Source: Cristatella mucedo
Lineage: Eukaryota; Bryozoa; Phylactolaemata; Cristatellidae
Assembly: GCA_009760855.2 (NCBI GenBank)
Contig: WPIO01000012.1
Location: 5,949,501-6,013,500, forward strand
Length of the DNA stretch: 64,000 bases
Direction: 5' to 3'
In this document: positions 1 to 45,982 of the stretch, piece after piece
How the letters are laid out: every line of letters begins with the position of its first letter
Numbering within the stretch: position 1 is the stretch's first letter
The notes under the pieces: generated by a model
The model's input: the letters and a program-made list of their open reading frames with translations, nothing else
The model's database searches: none
What the model was told of the DNA's origin: nothing
Translations under genes and position numbers: made by a program

Positions 1-705
1 CTGAGGACTTAAACTCTATCTAGGCACTTTACAACTCACTGCAAGAGAATCAATACCAAAGGGTGAATTGCATGCACGGTATCAAGCTAACACAAACAAG
101 TATGTTTAGCCCTGCCCTCTAAAGCAAACACAAAGACACCCAGGGTCACCGGTTAGTAAAAACTCTGGCTAGTACTATGCACTAGTATGCACTCAAACGC
201 ACCGGAACAAAAAACCATAAAAGTTCATTTGGACAAAGGTAAAGGTGAACGAAACAGATGCATCTTTTGCACGAATTAATGATGTAAGGTAGTGACTCTA
301 GCCGGAATCAAGTTTCCAGACTTTTGGTGCATATGAGCTGAAGGTTCGATCACTTACAGATTTCGATTTATTGCGACCGGCAATGAGATGAACAGATGCT
401 GAATAGCAGGTGGTACGACAGCACGCTGGAGGAGTAAGGACGTCGGATGGGTAGGCTGGTGCACACCAGTGAAGTGACCTGTAAGCCTGACTGAGGATCT
501 TGAAATCGATATGATGCTTGATAAGGAGCCAGTGATGCTCAGACAGAAGTGGTGTAATGTGAAAGCAATGCCTTTGACAACAGACCACATGAGTAGCTGA
601 GTTTTCTACCAGTTGCAGACGATTAAGGGCAACGGCAGAAAGTCCTGAAAAAGTGGTATTGCAATAACCTAGATGCACTGTCACACACCCAAGAACTAGT
701 TTGGT
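1..705 (-). mobile_element. LINE family A (CR1/L2-like) 3' fragment
   Basis: The minus frame at 298-720 encodes decayed reverse-transcriptase C-terminus (ALNRLQLVENSATHVV, HITPLLSEHHWL). The standard family tail (revcomp ...gtaaagtgcctaga...) is at 1-60. The (ATT)n end is cut off by the window edge. Confidence 0.75.
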
Positions 706-726
706 TGTCATGCTCTTATCCTTTCC

Positions 727-835
727 CGACGAAGGTCGTTGGCTCGAGCCCTGCACCCTTTTGAAAAGAGATTTGAGTTCCTAGACAGAGTTAAAGTTCC
801 CTTAAGGTGTTATATAAATGACATATCAACGGTCC
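727..835 (+). mobile_element. SINE1 fragment (3' part)
   Basis: Contains the B-box-like ggctcgagccc and the family tail (agttcccttaaggtgttatataaatga). The tRNA-like head is missing; it abuts the LINE A fragment. Confidence 0.6.
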
Positions 836-842
836 AGGAAGT

Positions 843-2985
843 CAATCTAAACCATATCAAGAATATGGGCCTTACAAAAGATATATACATTCAGGCACAA
901 AAAATCCGTGCAGTATGGGTGCTGCTTCGATGGCTGTAAATTTGTTCTGGTAATAAGGTTTTCACGATGCTAGGCATAATAAAGTTATGTGCAGCATGTA
1001 AAAATATTATTGGCAGCCCCAAAACAAAAGCATACGCTGCTGGTATATATGCATTTAGTGTGACGTCGCCCCACCCTGATTTTGTGTGACCTACCGTGTC
1101 TGGCCAGGCTTGAGGCCACAAGCTTCTGCTTCGTCTCTTCTGCTGTAGTACATTCGAATGAGCCTAAGTTTTACTGAAAAGGTCGGCTATTAGTGTAGGC
1201 CGAATATCGCTCGTCAGTCGCCTGTTGACATCACTATAATCGTTCCATTGGGTTCAAATAAGGCAACTGGCTGGGTCACTGCACCAGCACCAAACAAGGG
1301 TTTGTCAAAGAGTACTTAACAGGCCTATCAGTTTGCATAGGGTCGCTATCTTGCTGCCAAATGTAACGATCCCCAAGGAAACAATTTTAAGCTTTGAAAT
1401 CTAACCTGCTTGGCCAATAATAATTTAGCAAGTACTTTTTGACGAATCCTTGTTTAAAAACTCAGGCTCTGGGGAATGTGCTTCAGCAGGGATTTTTTTG
1501 TCTGAGAGAGATATTTATTTTACCGAGATGCAGGCTGGAAGCAAAATAACTCCCAAAATTCACACTTACTAATATTGTGTTGTTATTACAATCTTTGAGG
1601 CTTCATTTGCCTCATAGTACAGTCAGATTAAGGCTGCTAGTATAACCTATGTAGCTGCCATCATTGCCCACACTTGGAACAAGCATAGAGGTAATATAGC
1701 AACCAATGCCTTAAGCAGGTTGACCAGCAAGCAACTGGCCTGACCATTCCCCCATGCCATTGCAAATAAGAGAGCAACAAAACCCTCTAAGCAAATCAAA
1801 CTAAGTAATATTAAATATAACCAAAAACATATTTATTTTCTTCGTTGTGTTCGATGCACACTTTGAATTTTGCTAACATTTATTTTATATAGGAAATACA
1901 GTCTATTTATCGTGCTTAATAAGTTCCAGAAGCTACTTCGATAGGTGAATTTCCGTAAAGCAGACTTCTTTGTTTTTAAATCGAATATTTTTGCAGTTAG
2001 AACATAGTAAACCTGTTCACGGCCCTCTTTAAAGGGTTTTTAACATTATTAGAGCCCTCTGGACATGAAATGAAACCCATGAGTCATCATTGCACTCGTA
2101 TTACCCAATATATTAGACAAAATATGATAAAATAAGAAATATTAGACGTTACGAATATCGTATTATTATTGTACATTTAATTACACACACATGTTCAGTT
2201 CTTACACACAGCCACTAATCTGTGAAAATAATGCAACTTGTTTGATGATAAAGCGATGAAGATGAAGAGATGCACTGCACAGCAAAGATGATCAAGGTTT
2301 CTGCTCCTCTTAAGGCAAGACTTTAGGGGGTGCTCGAATACATACATGCCTACAATCCATGCCTACAGTAATTTCAATTGCAATACCTTCGTTTTATAAT
2401 TGACTCAAGACAACCGAGCGTACACTGTATCATTTTCACAAACTCGGTCAACTTTGTAATGAATATATTTGCAAAAACATCATTGGAGCCACAAAAGTCG
2501 AAGCACGAAGTGGCGACGGACGACTTACAGGCAAATGGCCCGTGGCTGCTGAATGCAGCCACCGGCTAACTACATGGACGGTCGAATGCACTTGCATGCA
2601 CGTTGATGCTCGTGTATATGCTTCTATACATATATACAATTTCATAAGTGCACATGGGTTGTGTCAAACTAGGACCATTACTGAGAACGTGACTCAGGCT
2701 TTGTTGAGATGTTTTTAAAAGGAATATGCATCTTGCTGTGCATTGTTATTTTAATGTGACAGTAAAATTTGTTCAATAATCATGTCTGTCGGAAATCGGA
2801 TGACATTGCCACCAAATACCTAAGACCTATTCGGCATTTTTCTACACCGGTATCATTTGCCATTTTCACCAATCTTGCTAACTCGATCTAGCAGCATTTC
2901 TTTAGGCTAGGGTTTAAGTATTCGACATTTTTCTTGATCCCCAGAGTATATGAATAGTTTAGCCAACCTGCTTCTGCATTTATCA
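843..2985. other. no gene seen; AT-rich intergenic or intronic DNA
   Basis: Small ORFs only, with no homology or splice context. Searched by eye for an ArfGAP zinc-finger exon that would belong to the AGFG gene; none seen. Confidence 0.5.
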
Positions 2986-3091
<106 letters not shown>

Positions 3092-3229
3092 GTTTTTCCC
3101 CTCACTTTCTTTCTCTATATTGTTCCCATTCCCTCCTTCCACCCTCACACGTTAGTTCCCCTAGCTCTCTTAACCACTCTTCACTCGCTCGGTCTGTTGC
3201 CAGTGTTTGCCCTTACTCTCATCGCCCAT

Positions 3230-4320
3230 GACTCTGCATGGCCTACAGAACAATCCCCACCCCATCGCCTGCCGAAGCAAGGGTATTTCCTTAGGAATTG
3301 GCTCAGCCACTTCTTTCTTGAAAGCCTCTCATAAACATCTATGTAAACCTATACACCTGTTTTTTCCATGAACTAATCAGCCAGGGACAATGGTGCCACA
3401 ATGATGCGCAAGCAACAATCGAGCATGACCAACTTTTCGTGGAAAGCAGTACCTTTGAATTATAATGAGTACTTCTCTTATGCAACCGAAGCTACTGGGC
3501 AATAGTGGAGGCAAGCACTGACGACTTGGTGTGTTCCTGTGCATCTATGCAGCAGCTTGCCTTTGTTTTTCTCAATGTTCAAAGCCGGTCGATGTTGATA
3601 TGCTTTGTTATCTATTTTGTCGATACTAGTTTGTGTAGTAGTGGGCAGTTTAAATTGCGGTTGCAAGTTGGGAGAAGTACCAGTAGCTTGCTTGTATGTG
3701 CTTCTTTAAGTCCTTGTTGTGTTGCTGCCATTACTAGTAATGGCTGTGTGTGGAGCACTTCCCTGAGAGTGTGTGTGCATATTCATGTGTACGCACATGC
3801 ATGCTGTTAAGGAATCGTTTTATATTGGCTAACCTTGAGTCTGTCTATGCTGGCTCGATGCTTCCAGCCGGCTTGTTGATGAGATGCAGACGATGCGATC
3901 GCTGAAGTAGTACTGTTTGATAGTTTGACAAGTTCAGGCTGTGCTACATCGTGCATCAGATCGGGGACATTGCTCATTCTTCAAGTGACTAAATTACCCA
4001 CAGCACCGTCTCCTCAGCATGTAGTCATCTCGCCGTCCCTCGACTAAATTGAAATCTTGATGATAAAGCCTTCAGCTCGTATTCATGGAAAGTTGTTTGC
4101 TCTTTTCCGGCTCCAAACTTTCAATGCATACAAGCTGAAGATTAAATCGTCAAAAGATTTAGCCCTAGGGACAGCGGGAACGTGAATGGTGCATCCGACG
4201 ACTTAGCCTGCAAAGCACAGCAGTTGCTGTCTGACCGACATTGCCGTAGTGCTCTGACCTTCCCAATCCTGCCTTTCTCGCGTAGTACAACAGGCACGTT
4301 TGGCTTGGTCTGCACGATAG
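3230..4320. other. no gene seen; includes faint LINE A remnant near 4030-4130
   Basis: Presumed intron of the AGFG gene. A weak trace of the LINE A coding end (ttcagctcgtattc, as in other degenerate copies) is visible. Otherwise nothing recognised. Confidence 0.4.
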
Positions 4321-4582
4321 CAAGAGTCCACCGTCATTGGAACCCAGCGAGGAGCACAAGCTGCGCGACTACCTGGCTCAGAAGTATGAGCGCAAGCGCT
4401 GGTACATGGAGCCCACGACCGAGCTGAAGGAGCAGGCCAAAGCATGGAACACAATCGCAGCCGCTGGAGCATCGGCCGATGCCTCTGGCAGGCCGCGCAC
4501 CGGCTCGTCGCTAGGTCCTGCACCTGCTGCCTCTACTGGTGCCTCCGCTGTCGCCGGTCCTGCTGCGGCCCTGCGACTACAG
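4321..4582 (+). CDS. AGFG exon: end of ArfGAP region and start of linker
   Basis: Acceptor ...gcacgatag and donor CTACAG/gtaacc. It encodes EEHKLRDYLAQKYERKRWYM, the helix that follows the ArfGAP zinc finger in AGFG proteins, then an Ala/Gly/Ser/Pro-rich linker. It starts with one base completing a codon, which implies an upstream exon not seen here. Confidence 0.8.
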
Positions 4583-7500
4583 GTAACCCGCTCAACCTGA
4601 GAGTAGCACTTTTTCTCGAAGCTCTCGGCTGTGTTGCGCTTGCTTTAATGGTTTCCGTCTCGTCTGTCGTTTTTGACAGCCGCCTGTTGGAGCAGCACCG
4701 TCCACCAGCATACACGGCAGTGCAGCACCTGCCCCTGTCGCGGTTGCTCCTCAGTCGTCGGGCGATCTTCTGTCCGACCTCTTCGCTGCACCGGCACCGA
4801 GCACTAACCCCGCAAGTAAGCTTGCTCTGGCCCTGACCCGACTCATTGCCCTGCTTGTTTGGACTGCCCGTCAGCCGCAAGCAGTGGCGATGTCGGAGCC
4901 TCAGGATATCCTTTGCTCAAGTGCCACAAAGGTCGGTGTAGTACTAGGCACCGTTCTACTTTCAGTCGGCAGCTTCGGTGCATCTGCTGCAGTATTTCCA
5001 AGTATGCCAGCCGTTGCCAGTCAACCAAATCAGCCGATGCCATTTTCACAAGCATACGTGCCACCGGCAAAAGCATCTGTGCTGTTGTCTGGTAAGGCGT
5101 TCACGTGGCGGTCCAGACTCTAAAACATGCTGAACAGAATAGGCACCTTGTACCTATCAGGTCTCTCGGCATGCTTTCTTCCTTGCACCTGCCTCAACCC
5201 CGTTCTCTTATTCCCGTGCCATACCACTCTCACTCTCTTTTTTGTCCTTCCCTCCCAATCGTTTGCCCCTCTCCTTTAGCTCACTTAGCATTTCATCGAA
5301 CTCGGTGGTCAGTACTGCATCGAAGTGCATCTTCGTTTGACATGTGTGCCTATTCGTTTGCTCTACCTCTATTGAAAGATTTACTTGTCTTCTCTCATTT
5401 AGGCAACAGCCCACAGCACACTGGGATGCTGCATGCCGGTGGTGCCAGCTCTGCTGGGGCCGTAAAGCCTCCCGGATTAAGTGGCACTGCCTCTGCTGGA
5501 GGTGACAAATATGCCGCATTGGCTGATCTCTTCGAGACATCTAGCTCAACACAGCCAACGTCCGTTCATCACAATGAATCTGCAGTCAACTGGAACTCAA
5601 TCAACTGGGGTGCAGCACCTAGTGTAGCATCCAGCAGTTCAGGTGCTTGCACATCACTCTCGTCTGTTGGCTACCAAATGCATACTGGATGCCGCTTAGG
5701 CCTTGGGTGCTCTATGAAAAACTTTCCTTTGTAACACCCACATAGTCATTGTGGCTTGGCGGGGGGGGGGGGGGGTTACAGATGTAACATTACATCGGCA
5801 TCTGTTCTACTATGTTCATGGTGCACGTGTTTTCTCTGACAGTGTACACCGGCAGCTGAAAATTTGTCATGCCTACTGGCAAAGTAACTCGATACTGAGT
5901 GGCTGCATTCAATGCTAAATAGCAAATTATCCATCTACGGCTATTATGCCAGCTCTTTTGCTACTTAGCACCGATCACACTTAACCGACACAGCATTTCA
6001 TTTTTCGGGATGTCTATCCTGGCTGAAAATCCATGCATGCACATAAACAGCTGTAACTGTGTATATGTGCAATGCATGTGCTAACCTGTGGATATAATAG
6101 CCAATATGTGCTCTAATGTACATAACGAGCTGGCTGCTCTTGATTGAGAGAAAATACTCACATGTACCTACCCCATCGTATTGGAGGGGGGAGCTTGTTT
6201 GAGTTGACTGCTAACCGGGCTCTATTGCCTGGGTGCTGTATCACGCTTGCAAACCAGACCCGAGTATCTTTTCGAAGACAGTACGTTACGCTTTATTTCT
6301 TTCAATCACGTGGTGTGACCTCATCCAAACCTGTCAACTTGCCCTGCTGTTGATCTTGGTCACGCAGTCACGGGCCTACTACGTACCTTTGAGGAACAAT
6401 GCTGCCGCTGTTCGTCTGTTAAATTTTTGCTGCATTTTTAATGTCTGAGCGTCTCGGCCAAGAGAAATGAGGAAGCACCGGTTATGAGAAAACGCCCAGC
6501 ACTCAAAAGCAGCTTCCGGTTTATTGCAGGTGGCGTTTCCTACCAGAAGCCACCTGCATTCTCCGTGGGCTCTGGTGCTGGCGGCTGGAGCAGTGCCCCG
6601 CTGTCTGCCGCTCCTGCCATGTCTTCGTGGCAGAGCGGCGCTCACGCTGCGTCTTCGCTGGTGGCGCCCGGTTTGCCGAGTTTCTCCCTATCCCAGGGTG
6701 CTGCTCCTGCCTTCCCGGCTTCCTCCGTGCCCTGGGCCGGCATGCAGCCGGCCGCAGCCGCAGGTAGGCAGCCTCGGCGGATCGCCTGCTGCCGTGCCCA
6801 CTCGCTGCCCGAGCGAGCGCAGCAGGGGCAGCAACGGCGCTGGTAGCTTCTTTGCACCGCTCTCGCACTCATCGCCTCTCGGCTGCCGTCTTTTGCAGGC
6901 CAGGCTCCTGCCAATCCATTCCTGTCGACTGCCGCCGTGAACCCAGCGCAGTTTGCAGCATTCCCGTCGGCCACAGGCGGCATGGCCCAGGGCAAACTGG
7001 CCGCCGGCGGCAGCTTTGCCGTGCAAGGTCCTAGCGCTGCAGTGCCACCACTGCAGCAGCAGCAGCAGGCTGGCGGACCGTTCGCACAGCGGCAGCAGCA
7101 TGCTGGTTTCGCCGGAGGAATGACCGGGCTCGGCCCTGCGCAGCCACCTGCGGTCTTTCAAGCACAGTCGGGGCTGTTCGGTCAGCCGCCAGCCTCGCAC
7201 GGTGGCATGCAAGTGCAAGCGTCGGTCGGGCCCCAGCAGCAGCAGAACGGCGGCTGGGCTTCGTGGACGCAGCAGGCCAGACCGGCCGAGGCGACCCACT
7301 CTGCGAACCCCTTTGCCGTAAGCTGCACGCTGCTCCCTGCATCTGTTTGGATTCTCTCCCTTTAGCTGGCCCGTGTTTTCCGCGTGTGCTTGCACGGCCG
7401 TTCGCGGCTTGACGTTGTAGAGCACAGTCGGAAGCACGGCGTCAGGCAACATGACTAACCCGTTTTTATGAAGCCTTAAGACAAGTATTTATTTTCCTCC

Positions 7501-7650
7501 CTTTGCCGCTGCCACCGCTTCTAGCCGTCGTCCTCTGTCTCGTCGCAGCAGGCCAGGCCAGCCGTCGGCTTTTCGTCTCACCTGGTGTGCCTGACGTCGT
7601 TGCTGTGTGTCGGGGTCACGATCGACTTCTGTAATTTGGTCAAGCTTTGA
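4321..7650 (+). CDS. AGFG/Drongo-like ArfGAP with FG repeats, C-terminal part (whole spliced model)
   Basis: AGFG proteins carry an N-terminal ArfGAP zinc finger and a long low-complexity tail with FG, NPF and KYAAL motifs. They act in clathrin/EH-domain adaptor complexes and, in vertebrates, as the Rev cofactor Hrb. Exons placed: 4321-4582, 4680-4815, 4966-5091, 5403-5642, 6530-6763, 6899-7317, and a possible terminal exon 7549-7650. All junction phases agree (phase 0, 1, 1, 1, 1, 0). Family marks seen: the post-ArfGAP helix LRDYLAQKYERKRWY, the DLLSDLFAAPAP block, the GGDKYAALADL block, and NPF motifs in the last exons. The ArfGAP zinc finger itself (CX2CX16CX2C) was not found between 1 and 4320, so the first exons are off-window to the left or absent. 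Exons are more GC-rich than the surroundings. Family call is firm; AGFG1 versus AGFG2 type is not resolved, and the exact C-terminus is uncertain. Confidence 0.8.
4680..4815 (+). CDS. AGFG exon: DLLSDLFAAPAP block
   Basis: Acceptor gtcgtttttgacag, donor CCGCAA/gtaagc. Ala/Pro-rich, ending in SSGDLLSDLFAAPAPS, a signature found in AGFG proteins just after the ArfGAP linker. In frame with the previous exon (phase 0). Confidence 0.8.
4966..5091 (+). CDS. AGFG exon: low-complexity FG segment
   Basis: Acceptor gttctactttcag, donor TGTCTG/gtaagg. Encodes GSFGASAAVFPSMPAV followed by a Gln/Pro/Ser-rich stretch. Entry and exit are phase 1, matching both neighbours. One FG dipeptide is present. Confidence 0.7.
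5403..5642 (+). CDS. AGFG exon: KYAALADL repeat block
   Basis: Acceptor ctctcatttag, donor AGTTCAG/gtgctt. Contains GGDKYAALADLFE, the repeated KYAAL(A/D)L motif of AGFG tails, then VNWNSINWG. About 20 bases after the donor the intron runs into a LINE B 3' fragment. Confidence 0.8.
5662..5812 (+). mobile_element. LINE family B 3' UTR fragment in AGFG intron
   Basis: Matches the 3' UTR of the long copy at 53745-53870: tctgttggctaccaaatgc, the ttcctttgtaacacccac segment, then gttacagatgtaacattacatc. A run of 15 G (5761-5775) interrupts it. Confidence 0.75.
5813..6529. other. AGFG intron, nothing recognised
   Basis: AT-rich, small random ORFs, no repeat family recognised apart from the LINE B piece just upstream. 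Confidence 0.5.
6530..6763 (+). CDS. AGFG exon: Ser/Ala/Pro-rich tail
   Basis: Acceptor ccggtttattgcag, donor GCCGCAG/gtaggc. Encodes GVSYQKPPAFSVGSGAGGW and further Ala/Ser/Pro/Trp-rich sequence. Phase 1 at both ends, matching its neighbours. GC-rich. Confidence 0.7.
6899..7317 (+). CDS. AGFG exon: NPF motifs and Gln-rich tail
   Basis: Acceptor gccgtcttttgcag. Encodes QAPANPFLSTAAVNPAQF, short poly-Gln runs, GLFGQPP and, at its end, THSANPFA. NPF tripeptides are the EH-domain binding motif, and AGFG1 itself ends in NPF. A donor (TTTGCC/gtaagc) follows. If it is not used, the frame stops at 7363-7365 after 15 more residues. Confidence 0.75.
7549..7650 (+). CDS. possible terminal exon of the AGFG gene
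   Basis: Good acceptor (cctctgtctcgtcgcag), in phase with the 7317 donor. It would add 33 residues beginning QARPAVGFSSHL and stop at TGA 7648-7650. The first residues resemble QQARPAE in the previous exon, so a local duplication is an alternative. No homology supports this tail. An ATTAAA at 8058-8063 could serve as the polyA signal. Confidence 0.3.
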   Translation, partial: QARPAVGFSSHLVCLTSLLCVGVTIDFCNLVKL

Positions 7651-10153
7651 CTTTGGGATCACTCGCTGAGGAAGGATTATTACAAAGGCACTAGCAGCGA
7701 TAGCCTAGCTCTGTCGCCGGGCGGCTAGTCAGTGCAAAAATCATGCTTCCCCATTTTGCTGTTAACTTTGTTGCTGGCTTGAAGCATCGCTTCCTCACAA
7801 TGCCACAACATTGTTGTGTTGCAGGCCGCGTTATTCTGTAGCCAGTAACGAACAAAGAAGTGGCTCACTTTTTTAACCTCGGCTGTCACCGAGTTCCTGC
7901 TGGCAAATATATGCTGCTTTGTCGAGACATTTAGCTGGTTATTTAGTCTTGGCAGTGCAAAGCTGTTAACCTGTAACTTGCAAAGACCTCCTTCTGTACT
8001 TGCCCTCTGCGAATGCTGCCTTCGACGTGGGACTTGCCACTATTGTTCGTCAGATTCATTAAATGGTGGCAGATTGTATGCAGCAAGTTCTTTCCCCTCA
8101 ACGATGCTGCACACTGAGCCTGGTAGGCAACTAATGTACACACATCGTTGTCCTTGGCTGTAATGGCCCTATTTTTTCCAGCAAGGACTGTCATTCTGTA
8201 ATTAGTTTTCACATTCAAGTATGCCATTTGCCTGCTGCCTTAATGTGTTCGCACGTCCGTAAGTTGTTTGTCCTTGCATGCATTCGCGTGACTGGAGTTG
8301 TACGTTCTGCATTACGGCACATCTGCTGGTGCTTTTTCTTGCAACAAGACTTGTAGAAGACCTGTAGCCTCTATGTACTCCACTGAGACGTGTATTTCGT
8401 TATAGATTATTCTGAGAAGCAGTGACGACAAGCCTGGTGTTATGCCTATCCACGTCGCACATGCTGCATGAATTAGTGAGCGATTCTTGCGATAATGTCT
8501 GGTTCTTTTCCCCTTTTTTTTTTATTTGAGATTGCAGCATCTTATTGCATAGGCAGGTAAACCTGCAAGGAATGAATTGTAGAAGCCTAGACATGATGAG
8601 TCATGCATGAACTAACTTGACCGTGGTACTCTTATCTGTCACATAATTGAAAGTAAGCGTACTCGACTGTGGAAGATGTGGTCAAAAGGGTCATTTTGTG
8701 TCAGAACATCCCAGATCCAGATGACTCGAGATTTTGGTTGAGCCAATTGCAGTGAGGCCTTTCAGCTTTTAAGTGGCAGTAGGCTTTCTGCTATTTAACT
8801 ATTCTATTATTTAGGTTAATTATAAAGTCGTTGTCATTCAATTTGAGATAGCTCTCATTTTAAGTGCAAGTGTCGCCAACGAGTTGTTTAACTGCTCTAC
8901 CTGTGCTCGTTGTGAGTGCCTTTGATAGCAAAGGACGAAGGAAGACTGGGTAGTTCATCTAGTCTAATGCCTACTTAATGAATGGCCTGACAACGGCTCT
9001 CTTGAGGGATTTAGGAGCAAAAGTTTCGCTCAGCCAAACTAGCCTTGCCTAGGGACAAGGAGACGATCCAATAGGTCCTGCCCATTCCAAAAAGACCAAT
9101 CCAAGAAGGCAACGCTGGGTGGCTTGGACAACCGGCACGCCTGTTCAACTTGTATGCGGTTGGCTTCCTGTCAAGATTTAGCCTTCTCTTTCACCCCCGG
9201 TTATGCAGGCTTGCCTCCCTCCACATTATAACTACAGACAGTCGAGCTGCCTTGGTCTCAGATACCTGTCTTCGGTTATAGATCCTGTATTCATTGCATG
9301 CAGATTATCAGGAGCTTTTGAAAAGAAGTTAAGCCATCTTTCTGCACGGTTGAAGCCCTTTAATGATCATACCGATCCAAGAAACCTAGAACTGTTCCAA
9401 GAATCACTGGCTTGCAAAATCACTACTAAATGGCAGTCATACGATGATGCAGCAATGATGGCAGCTGATTGTCCTTACAGCAACTTTCGGGTTGCTTGCT
9501 AGGTGCGAAAAGAATTGGCTTTCGAAGTTGATACAGTTTTTGAATTCGTTCAAGATTTATCAGACCTGGCGGCTGCGTTTAATACTGATTGCTAGTACTC
9601 AGTTATCCGCTTGTGCCTTTCAGCACACTGGGCTGGCACTTGGGATGTTTATGCATTCGTTTTCGAACATATATAAATAATGTTACCTGTATAAAATAAT
9701 GCCTTACGCCTCAGCTGGCGAGCATCAGAATTTGAAAGCATATTTTTAGAGCTCAGCTGGCGTTGCCTGTCTTAGGAGCTCTCAAACATGCCAGCGCTTA
9801 ACTCCGAGGTCAGCTAGTCGGCAGTACAAAAGGGCGTCTGCTTTGTCTCAATGCTGAACCTTGCTGTGGGTGTCGGGCACCACCAGCCGACTGTCCCGCT
9901 CGGATGATGTCGTGGACCAGCAAGGGTGCATGACTACAACGTGCAGCGCTAGCAGTTAAGGTGAATCAAACAATAAGAAAGAGCAGCAATGGCAGCTTTA
10001 CCAAATCTGTTAAGAATTGCCCTAACATTCTCTTACTCCGACTCGTGTGCAGATTTTTAGAAGCCTCGTCTGGCGTGTAAATGAGACAATAGCACAAGCC
10101 ATCGATTGGCGCATCGGGTGGGGGACAGGTACAAGCAGCAACGGCAACATCGT
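7651..10153. other. convergent intergenic region between AGFG and CatSper subunit genes
   Basis: Holds the 3' ends of both genes. Candidate polyA signals: ATTAAA at 8058-8063 on plus for AGFG, and ATTAAA on minus near 9572-9577 for the CatSper gene. The 99-residue plus ORF at 9203-9502 matches nothing I know. Confidence 0.4.
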
Positions 10154-43924
<33,771 letters not shown>

Positions 43925-44099
43925 CTTTCAGGGTAAGCCCTCGCCGCTTGCAAACAGGGAGATTTTCGGCCCCAAACCCCGTAATTTTAAAGGTAATGCA
44001 ATAACTTTCACATTTTCAGTACGGTCTTAAGGCGCGGTCCAACTGCGTGCGACTTACAGTACTTCCGTTCCTAGCAGGTAAAACTGGCAGACTCTCCAA

Positions 44100-45370
44100 T
44101 TGCATGCTATCGTCTATCAAGGCTGAACCTAATTTTCTGTGGTACCTTAAAAAATATGCCATTTCACGTTATTTTTACTTAAAGGACGTCCAACGTCGCG
44201 CTTCACGTTTAAGGCCTATTTCTCGGCCTTACATAACACATCGCGTGCCACGCGAACTTCTAGTGCCCGTCGCCAGCTGCTGACTTTCGTATCTCGGAAG
44301 CAGGTCAGCCGTGAACTAACACAAACTTGCGTGGCATAGGCGTGCATTAAGTTCCTTCTAATAAACCATAAAGCCGTGAATGTCGGGAGAGGGTGATACA
44401 AAGCAGAAGCCGCTCCATTCACTTACTCGGCGCAGACCTCCTGGTGCGTGCCACTACACGTTAACCCTGATATACAGAAAGCAATCAGAATTCTCGTGTA
44501 CGTAACCAGGCCGTCTTGCATATTATGCATACAGTATAACCAAGTTTGAGACGCTCAAATGCATGCATTTGGCATCCAGTCTGGCAGCCGCCCAGACAAG
44601 CTAGGGAGAAGGGGTAACCAGCCAATGGCGTCTGCACGTGTCCGCCGCAGTTGGAAGTCTGTAGGACTCTGCTTCCATTACTCAACAAAAAACAATCTGT
44701 TGACTTTTAATGTTTCCAAATACTTTTTTAAATATTTACTTTCAAAATAAGGACTCTCTAGCTATTTGTTGAGGTTATGGCCTATATTCTTAGCTCGTCT
44801 TTCCGAATCTCTCATAGACTTAACGTGATTATCCAGTGTATTCGCTTGGGTCTGATATGCCACCTGCCTATTCTTTCGGTTTTTGAGAATGCATTGCTAC
44901 CGAACGCCACCTTGCATAAAACAAACAGTATAATTTTGTCGAGCAGTAAGTAAAACAAATTCAGCCACGTTTAACTGTCTCCTTTCTCGCCTGTTGGTCT
45001 CGCGAAAGCCAGGTACAGGTCGGCCGATTCTTTGCCATTCACTTTCAGTGGGCAGTAATGATTGCATGCTACAAAACTTGAAACTACGACCAGTGTTGAA
45101 AAGTGCGATCATCCTATACCGTTGCCAAGACCAAGGTGCTCATTTTAAATACACCTACTCCGAGCCTCGTGTTTTATTGCAGGGTTTGCTTTTGCGAATT
45201 GCCGTCTCCAAATATTTTAAAGAAGTAAGGATTTCGCTATCGTGGTTTGGTGGACCCGTTCGTTCACCGAAATTTTGGGCGCGGTCGCTCTTCTGCCGCC
45301 TCCTACAAGTAGTTTAACTTTGGATATACCGCCAAAAGCACAACGCTTCTATCGCACGGTCTTTACACCA
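44100..45370. other. upstream region of the CatSper gene; nothing certain
   Basis: More mixed base composition than the introns, several short ORFs, no recognised coding exon or TE. The promoter and first exon of the CatSper gene may lie here; no TATA or initiator could be assigned. Confidence 0.3.
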
Positions 45371-45374
45371 TACC

Positions 45375-45545
45375 CAGCGTTGCACCCTGTGCATGTCAGC
45401 CCTAACCATGTTGTTCATGTTGCTTATCAAGCATGATACCATTCGCCATTCAATCGTGTTTCCTTTGCAGCAAATGTAGAGCGCCTAGAAAGAGATTGAG
45501 TTCTCCGAGGGCGCTTTCTCAAATGTATTATTATTATTATTGCTA
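45375..45545 (+). mobile_element. LINE A 3' end
   Basis: gcaccctgtgcatgtcagcc, then agcgcctagaaagagattga, ctccgagggcgctttc and (ATT)n. Confidence 0.8.
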
Positions 45546-45779
45546 GCACGGTAAATTGTGAAACACTGGAGCGCTACATCAGTCAGATTATGAGTGCAGT
45601 GATATTATTCCTCCTCATATTCATAGTGATTAGGAACGGGTTATGTCAATACCTGTGGCTGGGCTGCATAAAAAGCCCAAGTCATGGAACAGTCAGGGAG
45701 TTTCGATCTTAACGTCGAACTGAGTTTCAGGTGCTAGAGAGCTGTAGTCCTCCTCGAGAGTCGAATACTGTTCAATGCT

Positions 45780-45982
45780 ACGGACACGTACTTGTTACAG
45801 TAAGTTTTCATTATTTGTCACTGATTATCATGGTACAGTCTAGCACTTGTTGCTTATTGTGCATGCTATCGCTAACTATTCGATCATGCTTGCTTTGCAG
45901 CAAATGTAAAGAGCCTAGAAAGAGAAGAGTTTTCTGAGGACGCTATAACAAATGTATGAATAGTATTGTTGTTATTATTATA
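45780..45982 (+). mobile_element. LINE A 3' end
   Basis: gcatgctatcgctaactatt, then aaagagcctagaaagagaag and a degraded (ATT)n. Confidence 0.7.

Noticed and set aside
9203-9502. 99-residue plus ORF downstream of AGFG
   Set aside because: No recognised domain and no coding context; similar ORF lengths occur by chance in this window.
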